Both the position numbers and the translations under genes were made by a program. Below are positions 24,807 through 31,469 of a stretch of 31,469 nucleotides of DNA, piece after piece (positions within the stretch are counted from its first letter, which is position 1; every line of letters starts with the position of its first letter). A model generated the notes under the pieces. The model did no database searches. It was given only the letters and a program-made list of their open reading frames with translations, and was not told the origin of the DNA. Source of the stretch: JAJUFS01 sp964599565 (GTDB taxonomy: Bacteria; Pseudomonadota; Gammaproteobacteria; Natronospirales; JAJUFS01); the NCBI GenBank assembly GCA_964599565.1, contig CAZRFE010000026.1:1-31469 (forward strand). The letters run 5' to 3'.

Positions 24807-25327
24807 TGGAAGCGATCGTTGCACGGCATGCGCGCGACGACCGGCTCGTTGCCGGTTTTGCGGCGCTCGCCATCTGCATGCATATCATCGAGAGCGCGGT
24901 GCCCATGCCATTGCCCGGCGTGAAGCCCGGCCTTGCGAACGTCGTCGTGCTCATCGTGCTGCTGCGCCACGGTTACCGCATGGCAGGCGCCGTTGCATTG
25001 CTGCGCGTCATTGTCGGCAGCATTTTCATCGGGACGTTCCTTACGCCTACCTTCTTCCTCAGCCTTGCTGGCGCGCTCGCCAGTCTCGCCGCGGCGGGTA
25101 TCGTGCATCTGCTCGCGCGACGCTGGACCGGAGCCATCGGCTACGGCGTCGCCATGTCGCTCGCGCACATGGCGGGACAGTTCTTCCTCGCCTGGCAATT
25201 GTTCGTGCCGCATCCGGCGTTGCTCAACCTGCTGCCGGTGCTGCTCGCGTTCGCTGCGGGACTCGGCATCATCACCGGTATAATCGCGGCGTCCGTACTC
25301 GAACGCCTGCCGGCAAGAGACACATGA
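24806..25327 (+). CDS. Gx transporter family membrane protein (Hpre_diP_synt_I)
   Basis: This 173-residue protein is very hydrophobic, with five to six membrane segments. It contains VPMPLPGVKPGLANVVVLI, GSIFIGTFLTPTFFLSLAGALAS and GVAMSLAHMAGQFFLAW, which match the Gx/Hpre_diP_synt_I family, once annotated as heptaprenyl diphosphate synthase component I. That enzymatic name is not supported here; an energy-coupling-type transporter S-component-like role is the usual guess. It overlaps the NusG_II gene by one base and the tonB gene by four. Confidence 0.82.
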   Translation: MEAIVARHARDDRLVAGFAALAICMHIIESAVPMPLPGVKPGLANVVVLIVLLRHGYRMAGAVALLRVIVGSIFIGTFLTPTFFLSLAGALASLAAAGIVHLLARRWTGAIGYGVAMSLAHMAGQFFLAWQLFVPHPALLNLLPVLLAFAAGLGIITGIIAASVLERLPARDT

Positions 25328-26268
25328 AGGAATTCAGCGCACAACTGGCACAGGTCTCCGCCGGCGAACGCCTGGTCACCACGCTGTTCTTCGCGGTGCT
25401 GCTGCATGGCATCGTGATCCTCGGCGTGACGTTCTCCGGCGAGGAGCCTCCCGCACAGCGCGGCAGCACGCTGGAAATCACGCTCGTGAACACGCGCAGC
25501 GAGGAATTGCCCGACGATCCGGACTATCTCGCGGATGCAAGCCAGCAAGGCAGCGGCAACACGCGCGAGAATGTGCGTCCCCAGGCGGCGATGAGCAGCC
25601 CGGACATTGCCGCGCTTGATGGCGCCCCCGATGCGGTGGACGCCGAGAACCGGCTCGACGCGCACGAGGCGCACAGGCAGCCTGATTCGCTGGAAACGCT
25701 GGTGCCGCGGACACGCGCCGACAACCAGGTCGTCACGAGCGCGGACTCGAAGCTCGCCACGCTCTCCGAGGCGAGCGCGCCGGCGTCACGCAGCGAACGC
25801 TTGCTCGTCGCGCGGCTGATGACTCCCGGCAACGAACTCACCGAACCCGTGAACGACGCGAACCAGCAGGCACAGGCACGCAGCGAAAACCTGCGCGAGA
25901 AGCTGATCGCGGTGAACACGCGCGAATCCGTCTATGCGCGTTATCTCGATGGCTGGCGCCGCCAGGTCGAACGTGTCGGCAACGCGCATTACCCTGATGA
26001 GGCGCGCCGCGAAGGGATGGAAGGCAGCCTCGTGATGGAAGTCGCACTGAACAGCGACGGCACCATTCGCAATCTCGTTGTGCGGCGCAAGTCCGCCTAC
26101 CCGCTGCTCGATGACGCGGCCCTGCGCATCCTGCGGCTCGCTGCGCCGTTTCCGCCGTTCACCGAGGCAATGCTCGCGGAAACCGACGTGCTGCGCTTCG
26201 TCTATGAATGGCGCTTCGGTCGCGATGGCGCCTCCGGCAGCGTGCGCGCCGCCGCGGACTCGCCGTGA
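25324..26268 (+). CDS. tonB: TonB-family energy transducer
   Basis: This 314-residue protein has an N-terminal anchor near residues 18-36 with His28, a linker of about 160 residues, and a C-terminal TonB domain (about 215-305) with YPDEARREGMEGSLVMEVALNSDG and YPLLDDAALRILRLA. The linker is rich in Ala, Asp, Glu, Asn and Ser but not in Pro-Lys/Pro-Glu repeats as in classical TonB. In Pseudomonas aeruginosa a tonB (tonB3) occupies the same place between gshB and yqgE and was linked to twitching motility, so this copy may serve pili rather than, or as well as, BtuB. Its ATG overlaps the Gx stop in ATGA. Confidence 0.88.
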   Translation: MKEFSAQLAQVSAGERLVTTLFFAVLLHGIVILGVTFSGEEPPAQRGSTLEITLVNTRSEELPDDPDYLADASQQGSGNTRENVRPQAAMSSPDIAALDGAPDAVDAENRLDAHEAHRQPDSLETLVPRTRADNQVVTSADSKLATLSEASAPASRSERLLVARLMTPGNELTEPVNDANQQAQARSENLREKLIAVNTRESVYARYLDGWRRQVERVGNAHYPDEARREGMEGSLVMEVALNSDGTIRNLVVRRKSAYPLLDDAALRILRLAAPFPPFTEAMLAETDVLRFVYEWRFGRDGASGSVRAAADSP

Positions 26269-26280
26269 TAGGCTCGCCGC

Positions 26281-26844
26281 ATGGCGCCTGAAAACTTTCT
26301 CACCAACCAGTTTCTTATCGCGATGCCCGGCCTTGATGATCCGAACTTCACGCGTTCGGTCACTTACGTGTGCGAGCACAACGAACAGGGCGCGATGGGC
26401 ATCGTCGTGAACCGCCCGATCGACATGGATCTCGGCGAAGTGTTCCGGCAGCTGGAAGTCACAAGCGACAACGATCGCGTCGAACACCAGCCGATCTACA
26501 TCGGCGGACCGGTGCTGCCGGATCGCGGTTTCATCCTGCATCGCCCGCATGGCGACTGGGAGTCCACGCTGCGCGTGACACCAACCATCGCCGTCACCAC
26601 CTCGCGCGACATTCTCAACGCCATCGCACACGGCTACGGCCCGCGGGATTCGATCTTCGCATTGGGTTACGCGGGCTGGACAGCCGGCCAGCTGGAAGCG
26701 GAAATGGCGGACAACGCGTGGCTGTCGGTGCCTGCCGATGAACACGTGCTGTTCGAACTGCCGGCCGATGCGCGCTGGCGCGCGGCGGCGGAACTGCTCG
26801 GCGTCGACCCCATGCTGCTCTCGGGCGACTCCGGTCACGCCTGA
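26281..26844 (+). CDS. yqgE: YqgE/AlgH family protein (DUF179)
   Basis: This 187-residue protein carries the family marks FLIAMPGLDDPNFTRSVTYVCEHNEQGAMGIVVNRP at the N-terminus, IYIGGPVLPDRGFILH, and ALGYAGWTAGQLEAEMADNAWL. The biochemical role is not established; in Pseudomonas AlgH was implicated in alginate regulation. It follows tonB by 12 bases and precedes ruvX by 5, an order shared by many gammaproteobacteria. Confidence 0.95.
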   Translation: MAPENFLTNQFLIAMPGLDDPNFTRSVTYVCEHNEQGAMGIVVNRPIDMDLGEVFRQLEVTSDNDRVEHQPIYIGGPVLPDRGFILHRPHGDWESTLRVTPTIAVTTSRDILNAIAHGYGPRDSIFALGYAGWTAGQLEAEMADNAWLSVPADEHVLFELPADARWRAAAELLGVDPMLLSGDSGHA

Positions 26845-26849
26845 ACGTC

Positions 26850-27302
26850 ATGTCCTCCGACCAGGCGAGCGCAACCTTTCTTGGCCTTGACTACGGCACG
26901 CGCCGCATCGGCGTGGCCGTCGGCCAGGCACTCACCGGCACCGCAAGCCCGCTCGCACCGCTCACCGCGCGCGACGGCGTGCCGGACTGGGATGCCCTCG
27001 CCCGCCTGATCGCCGAGTGGCAGCCGGCAGCAATCGTCGTCGGCGTTCCTTATAATATGGACGGTTCGCGCCAGGACATGACCGATCGCGCCGAACGCTT
27101 CTCGCGCCAGCTGCATGGACGCTTCAACCTGCCGGTACACGCCATCGACGAACGGCTGAGTTCGCACGAAGCCGAGGACCGGCTGCGCACAGCGCGCCGG
27201 GAAGGCCGGCGCGGACGCATCGCGAAACCCGAGATCGACAGTGCCGCGGCCTGCGTGCTGCTCGAAACATGGCTCAACACTGACGGGCATTCGAATGAAT
27301 GA
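26850..27302 (+). CDS. ruvX: Putative pre-16S rRNA nuclease / Holliday-junction resolvase-like RuvX (YqgF)
   Basis: This 150-residue protein has the RNase-H-like core motifs FLGLDYGTRRIGVAVG, IVVGVPYNMDGSRQDM and AIDERLSSHEAEDRL with acidic residues in place. YqgF was linked to 5' processing of 16S rRNA in E. coli. Its end overlaps the start of pyrB by 8 bases (27295-27302), so translation is probably coupled. Confidence 0.95.
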   Translation: MSSDQASATFLGLDYGTRRIGVAVGQALTGTASPLAPLTARDGVPDWDALARLIAEWQPAAIVVGVPYNMDGSRQDMTDRAERFSRQLHGRFNLPVHAIDERLSSHEAEDRLRTARREGRRGRIAKPEIDSAAACVLLETWLNTDGHSNE

Positions 27303-28248
27303 CATCCAGCTGGATTCCGCCGGAAGGCTGCGTCACCTGCTGAGTCTCGACGGACTCGATACGGCGCGATTGCGCGCGCTGCTCGATCGCGCGCAGTCCT
27401 TCGTCGTGCGTCCCGGCGAAACCGTTCGCGCGCACGACACCTTGCGCAATGTCACGGTCGCGAACCTGTTCTTCGAGGCGAGCACGCGCACGCGCGCGTC
27501 GTTCGAGATCGCGGCACGGCGTCTTGGCGCAAACGTGCTCAACCTCGACATCAATCTTTCCTCCGCCGCAAAGGGCGAAACGGTGCTCGACACCGTGCAC
27601 ACGCTGCAGGCGATGAACGTCGATGCGTTCGTCATCCGCCACGCCGAAACCGGCGTGCAGCGGATGGTTGCGGAAAACGTCGCGCCGCACGTCGCCGTGA
27701 TCAACGCCGGCGAATCGCATGCGAACCATCCGACACAAGGCCTGCTCGACGCGCTTGCCATCCGCCAGCACAAGCCGGATTTCGAAAACCTTCGCATCGC
27801 CATCGCCGGCGACATCCGCCACTCGCGTGTCGCGCGCTCCGCCGTGCATGCGCTCGCAACGCTCGGCGTGCGGAACATCCGTCTCGTCGCGCCGGAATCG
27901 CTGCTGCCTGCAGAAGGCGAAATGCGCGGCGATAATTTCACGGACATGGATGAAGGCATCCGCGACTGTGACGTGGTGATGATGCTGCGCATCCAGAAGG
28001 AACGCATGCAGGCTGGCAGCATTCCCGATTTCGCGGAATACCATCGCCGCTTCGGCATGGATGAACGCCGGCTTGGATTGATCAGGCCGGACGCGATCGT
28101 CATGCATCCCGGCCCGATGAACCGCGGCGTGGAAATTTCCGACGCAGTCGCCGACGGGCCGCAGTCCGTCGTCTTCGAACAGGTCAACAACGGCGTCGCG
28201 GTGCGGATGGCCGTGCTCGCGACGCTGCTGGAGCAACGAGGCGCATGA
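27295..28248 (+). CDS. pyrB: Aspartate carbamoyltransferase catalytic chain PyrB
   Basis: This 317-residue enzyme makes carbamoyl-aspartate in pyrimidine synthesis. Motifs: STRTR at 63-67 and Lys93 in SAAKGET for carbamoyl phosphate, HPTQ at 145-148, and HPGPMNRG from 271. The ATG at 27295 lies inside the ruvX end. In Pseudomonas PyrB forms a complex with a pyrC-like protein encoded next to it; here no pyrC, pyrC-like or pyrI gene follows, and pyrR, often in front, is also absent. Instead pyrK overlaps the stop codon in ATGA. Confidence 0.95.
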   Translation: MNDIQLDSAGRLRHLLSLDGLDTARLRALLDRAQSFVVRPGETVRAHDTLRNVTVANLFFEASTRTRASFEIAARRLGANVLNLDINLSSAAKGETVLDTVHTLQAMNVDAFVIRHAETGVQRMVAENVAPHVAVINAGESHANHPTQGLLDALAIRQHKPDFENLRIAIAGDIRHSRVARSAVHALATLGVRNIRLVAPESLLPAEGEMRGDNFTDMDEGIRDCDVVMMLRIQKERMQAGSIPDFAEYHRRFGMDERRLGLIRPDAIVMHPGPMNRGVEISDAVADGPQSVVFEQVNNGVAVRMAVLATLLEQRGA

Positions 28249-29144
28249 ACACGACCGCTGCCGCAACGAGCAGGCCGCATCGCGGAACCATCTTCGTCGA
28301 GGACGCTGAAATACTTTCGCACCAGCCGTTCGCCGGCGAGCAGTACGTGCTGCGCGTGAAGGCGCCGAAATGCGCGGCGCACGCACAGCCCGGCAGTTTC
28401 GTGCACATCAGCTGCGATCCCGCGCTGCCGATGCGCCGCCCGATGTCGATCATGCGCGTCTCGCGCGAGGACGGCTGGGTGGAGATGCTGTACAAGGCGA
28501 TCGGCGACGGCACGCGACTGCTCGCCGAGCGCCATGTCGGCGAGGTGCTGAGCATGATGGGGCCGATCGGCGTGCCGTTCACGCCCGATCCGTCACGGCC
28601 GCGCGCGCTCCTGATCGGCGGCGGCGTCGGCATACCGCCGATGGTTTTCATCGCCGACCATCTTCGCACCGACAGGTCCGCTGACTGGAAGCCGTTTGTC
28701 ATCATGGGTTCCGAGGTGCCGTTCCCGTTCCGCGTGCAGCCATCCGCGATCATGGTGCCGGGACTGCCCGACGGCGTGATCGGCGGCATGCCGCTGATGG
28801 ACGACTGGGGAATCCCGAGCCGGCTTGCGAGCCTGCAGGGATATGCCGGCTGCTTCGAAGGTTACGTCACCGATCTTGCGCGCACCTGGCTGCGCGGACT
28901 CGATGACTCGCAGCGCCGTGAAGTCGCGATCTACAGCTGCGGCCCGACACCGATGCTCGCGGCCGTCGCGAAACTTGCGCGCGAATTCGATCTTCCCTGC
29001 CAGGTTTCGCTCGAAGAACACATGGCGTGCGCGGTCGGCGGCTGCGCGGGCTGCGTGGTGCGCGTGGAAACAAAGGATGGTCCCGCGATGAAACGCGTGT
29101 GCGTGGATGGTCCGGTGTTCGATGCGGGGGCGGTGTTTGCCTGA
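28245..29144 (+). CDS. pyrK: PyrK-type iron-sulfur/FAD electron-transfer protein
   Basis: This 299-residue protein belongs to the PyrK branch of the ferredoxin reductase family. RRPMSI at 64-69 fits FAD binding, LLIGGGVGIPPM (122-133) NAD(P) binding, SCGPTPML (231-238), and Cys262, Cys267, Cys270 and Cys286 match the four 2Fe-2S ligands before CVDGPVFDA. PyrK normally joins a class 1B dihydroorotate dehydrogenase (PyrD) and moves electrons to NAD+. No pyrD is in the window, and most gammaproteobacteria use the quinone-dependent class 2 enzyme. The segment at about 155-205 is longer than I remember for Gram-positive PyrK. The partner is thus uncertain; the fold assignment is firm. Confidence 0.85.
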   Translation: MNTTAAATSRPHRGTIFVEDAEILSHQPFAGEQYVLRVKAPKCAAHAQPGSFVHISCDPALPMRRPMSIMRVSREDGWVEMLYKAIGDGTRLLAERHVGEVLSMMGPIGVPFTPDPSRPRALLIGGGVGIPPMVFIADHLRTDRSADWKPFVIMGSEVPFPFRVQPSAIMVPGLPDGVIGGMPLMDDWGIPSRLASLQGYAGCFEGYVTDLARTWLRGLDDSQRREVAIYSCGPTPMLAAVAKLAREFDLPCQVSLEEHMACAVGGCAGCVVRVETKDGPAMKRVCVDGPVFDAGAVFA

Positions 29145-29148
29145 GCAC

Positions 29149-29218
29149 GGCGTGAAGCATCGCGCGTCACGCCATCCGCACGTTCAGTCTCGCAAGCCTG
29201 GAACCGGCGTACGTGCGG
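29149..29218. repeat. Two inverted repeats in the convergent pyrK/pilU gap
   Basis: GGCGTGA at 29149-29155 pairs with TCACGCC at 29167-29173, and CCGCACGT at 29176-29183 pairs with ACGTGCGG at 29211-29218. Neither is followed by a T-run, so they are at best weak terminators or attenuating stems at the meeting point of two operons. Confidence 0.45.
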
Positions 29219-29223
29219 AGTGA

Positions 29224-30279
29224 TCAGCCGAAGTTGATCTTCGCTTCCAGGTTCGCGCGCGAGTCCGCGTTGCGCAGCGCTTCTTCCAGTTCGATCTTTC
29301 CTTCCTGGTACAGCTCGTACAGCGAGTCGTCGAAGGTCTGTATGCCCTTCTCCGGACTCTCCTGCATCGCTTCCTTGATCTCGTCGACCTTGCCCTTGAG
29401 GATCAGGTCGGCGATGTGCGGCGTGTTGAGAAGAATCTCCACGGCTGCCACGCGCTTGCCATCCTTCGACGAAACCAGGCGCTGCGAGATGATGCCGCGC
29501 AGGTTGAGCGACAGGTCCATGAACAGCTGCTTGTGCAACTGCTCGGGAAACATGTTGATGATGCGGTCCATCGTCTGGTTGGCGTTGTTCGCGTGCAGCG
29601 TGGAGATCGCAAGATGGCCGGTGCCGGCAAGCTCGATCGCCGCTTCCATGGTTTCGCGATCGCGGATCTCGCCGATGAGGATGACGTCCGGCGCCTCGCG
29701 CAGCGAGCTTTTCAGCGCGTTGTGATAGGAATGCGTGTCCTGCCCGATCTCGCGCTGGTTGACGATGCAGCTCTTGTTCGGATGCGTGAACTCGACGGGA
29801 TCCTCGATGGTGAGGATGTGGCCGGAGCTGTTCTCGTTGCGATGGTTGAGCATCGCTGCAAGCGTGGTCGACTTGCCGGAGCCTGTCGCACCTACCATCA
29901 GCAGCAGGCCGCGCTTGTGCATGATGAGGTCCTTCAGAACCGGCGGCATGTTGAGTTTCTCGAGCGTCGGGATGTTCGACGGAATGTAGCGCAGCACCAT
30001 CGCCACCTGGCCGCGCTGGCGGAAGACATTCACGCGGAAGCGGCCGACACCCGGTTCGGAAACCGCGAAGTCGACTTCAAGATTCGATTCGAAATACTGG
30101 ATCTGCTCTTCGTTCATGATGCCGTACGCCGCCTTCTGCACGGTTTCCGGATCGAGCACGGTCTTGCCGACATTGACGGCCTTGCCTTCGATCTTGATCT
30201 TGACGGCCGAATTCGAGGTGAAATAAAGGTCGGAAGCGTTCTTCTCGACCATGAGCCTTAGCAGCGGCGCAATGTTCAT
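29224..30279 (-). CDS. PilU-like type IV pilus retraction ATPase, second copy
   Basis: This 351-residue PilT/PilU-family ATPase has Walker A GATGSGKS at 130-137, the aspartate box HILTIEDPVEF, Walker B DVILIGEIRDRETME, and a His box in LAISTLHANNANQTMDRI. The SDLYF start and the TLHANNANQ form resemble PilU rather than PilT. It begins 33 bases after the upstream PilU gene on the same strand, so both are likely in one operon with a possible pilT outside the window. It would drive pilus retraction together with PilT. Lacking a PilU-type acidic tail, it could also be called a divergent PilT/PilU paralogue. Confidence 0.88.
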   Translation of the reverse strand: MNIAPLLRLMVEKNASDLYFTSNSAVKIKIEGKAVNVGKTVLDPETVQKAAYGIMNEEQIQYFESNLEVDFAVSEPGVGRFRVNVFRQRGQVAMVLRYIPSNIPTLEKLNMPPVLKDLIMHKRGLLLMVGATGSGKSTTLAAMLNHRNENSSGHILTIEDPVEFTHPNKSCIVNQREIGQDTHSYHNALKSSLREAPDVILIGEIRDRETMEAAIELAGTGHLAISTLHANNANQTMDRIINMFPEQLHKQLFMDLSLNLRGIISQRLVSSKDGKRVAAVEILLNTPHIADLILKGKVDEIKEAMQESPEKGIQTFDDSLYELYQEGKIELEEALRNADSRANLEAKINFG

Positions 30280-30312
30280 GCCTTTCGATTCCCCGAGAGT
30301 CGCATCGCGGCA

Positions 30313-31469
30313 TTACAGCCGCTGACCCTTGTCCTGTTCTTCGAGCCGCAGGCCGAACTCGTCGTCCTTCGACGCCTGCACGGTACGCTTGCTCTGCAGC
30401 TTGATGCGCAGGCGCAGTTCGTTCTGAGAATCCGCGTTGCGCAACGCCTCCTCGTAGCTGACGTCGCCGGATTCGTACAGCTTGAACAGCGCCTGGTCGA
30501 AGGTCTGCATGCCGAGCTCGTTCGACTTCGCCATGATCTCCTTGATCTGCGCAACCTCGCCCTTGAAGATCAGGTCCGCGATCAGCGGCGAGTTCAGCAT
30601 GATTTCCAGCGCCGCCGCGCGGCCCTTGCCGTCCGCCTTCTTGATGAGACGCTGCGAGATCACGGCCTTGAGATTCAGCGAAAGGTCCATGAGCAGCTGC
30701 TCGCGGCGCTCCTCGGGGAACAGGTTGATGATGCGGTCCAGCGCCTGGTTCGCGCTGTTCGCGTGCAGCGTGGAAAGACACAGGTGTCCCGTCTCCGCGA
30801 ACTGCACGGCGTGTTCCATCGTTTCGCGATCGCGGATCTCGCCGATGAGAATGACATCCGGCGCCTGTCGCAGAGTGTTCTTCAGCGCCGCTTCCCAGGA
30901 ATCTGTATCGACACCGACCTCGCGCTGCGTGATGACGCAGCCAAGATGCGGATGCACGTATTCGACCGGATCCTCGATGGTGATGATGTGCCCGCGCGTC
31001 TGCTTGTTGCGCACGCCAAGCATCGCGGCGAGCGTGGTCGACTTGCCGGAACCCGTACCGCCGACAACGATCACGAGTCCGCGCTTCGAGAGCACGACCT
31101 CGCGCAGCACTTCGGGCAGGCCGAGCTTGTCGAAATCGGGAATGTCCGTCGTGATGGTGCGCATCACGCAGCCGGCGCGGCCCTGCTGCACGAACGCATT
31201 CACGCGAAAGCGGCCGATGCCCGGCGGACTGATCGCGAAATTGCATTCCTTGGTCGCGTCGAATTCCTTGGTCTGGCGGTCGTTCATCACCGCGCGCACG
31301 AGCATCGCGGCCTGGTCCGCGGACAACGGCTTGTCGCTCACCGGCGTCATCTGGCCATCGATCTTCATCGCGGGCGGAAAGCCGGCGGTGATGAAGAGGT
31401 CGGACCCGTTCTTCGCCTTCATCGCGCGCAGCAGGTCCTGCATCAACTTGATTGCTTGTTCGCGTTCCA
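30313..31469 (-). CDS. pilU: Type IV pilus retraction ATPase PilU, 5' end one base outside the window
   Basis: The frame is open to the right edge. The edge codons read (A)TG GAA CGC GAA CAA GCA, giving MEREQAIKLM, a beginning I recall as typical of PilU in related bacteria (MERDQA); thus the true start is inferred at one base beyond position 31469. An internal ATG at 31443 is the alternative. Counted from the inferred start, Walker A GGTGSGKS is at 137-144, followed by IITIEDPVEYVHPH, TQREVGVDTDSWEAALKNTLRQAPDVILIGEIRDRETMEHAVQFAETGHLC and STLHANSANQALDRIINLFP. The 385-residue length and C-terminal tail match PilU. It assists PilT in pilus retraction. Confidence 0.9.
   Translation of the reverse strand, partial: EREQAIKLMQDLLRAMKAKNGSDLFITAGFPPAMKIDGQMTPVSDKPLSADQAAMLVRAVMNDRQTKEFDATKECNFAISPPGIGRFRVNAFVQQGRAGCVMRTITTDIPDFDKLGLPEVLREVVLSKRGLVIVVGGTGSGKSTTLAAMLGVRNKQTRGHIITIEDPVEYVHPHLGCVITQREVGVDTDSWEAALKNTLRQAPDVILIGEIRDRETMEHAVQFAETGHLCLSTLHANSANQALDRIINLFPEERREQLLMDLSLNLKAVISQRLIKKADGKGRAAALEIMLNSPLIADLIFKGEVAQIKEIMAKSNELGMQTFDQALFKLYESGDVSYEEALRNADSQNELRLRIKLQSKRTVQASKDDEFGLRLEEQDKGQRL

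Noticed and set aside
24806..25327. Heptaprenyl diphosphate synthase component I
   Set aside because: This is a legacy family name. The protein is a polytopic membrane protein beside apbE and NusG_II, without prenyl synthase motifs.
1..31469. CRISPR arrays, insertion sequences, prophage, tRNA or rRNA genes
   Set aside because: No regular repeats, transposase, integrase or recognisable RNA gene sequence was seen in either strand.

Overview
The window is GC-rich chromosomal DNA, densely packed with genes and with strong GC bias at third codon positions. The gene set (Pil-Chp chemosensory cluster, two PilU-type pilus ATPases, gshB, tonB, yqgE, ruvX, pyrB, ampD/ampE, bioA-rsmE) and its order point to a gammaproteobacterium with type IV pili. 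From memory, Pseudomonas aeruginosa has the same backbone (pilT-pilU ... pyrB-ruvX-yqgE-tonB3-gshB-pilGHIJ-chpA). I cannot assign a genus. I see no tRNA, rRNA, mobile element, CRISPR array or replication origin.

Layout. Positions 1-3843 (all minus strand): a truncated FG-GAP/VCBS lipoprotein, a membrane-anchored winged-helix regulator ending in a receiver-like domain, a zinc-ribbon DUF3667-type membrane protein, and an inositol-monophosphatase/HisN-like phosphatase. Positions 3871-9001 form a vitamin B12 region: promoter, cobalamin riboswitch, btuB and a PduO-type cobalamin adenosyltransferase on the plus strand, facing an ampD-ampE-btuF operon on the minus strand. Positions 9095-12356 (plus) carry argE, bioA and rsmE.

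Positions 12357-22142 (minus) are the Pil-Chp operon pilG-pilH-pilI-pilJ-chpA-chpC, the signalling system for twitching motility. It has no pilK (CheR) or chpB (CheB). ChpC carries a long acidic tail with internal repeats. The divergent plus-strand operon at 22463-29144 is gshB-apbE-NusG_II-Gx-tonB-yqgE-ruvX-pyrB-pyrK, and most neighbouring genes overlap by a few bases. An apbE/NusG_II/Gx flavinylation-type cassette sits between gshB and tonB, and a PyrK-like protein occupies the place after pyrB where a pyrC-type gene would be expected. Positions 29224-31469 (minus) hold two consecutive PilU-like retraction ATPases; the first begins one base beyond the right edge.

Most of the window is recognisable housekeeping and pilus biology. 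The parts least well explained by known families are the regulator with DNA-binding, membrane and receiver parts (1310-2179), the repeat-bearing ChpC tail (12357-12840), the apbE/NusG_II/Gx insertion (23416-25327) and the pyrB-pyrK pairing (27295-29144).
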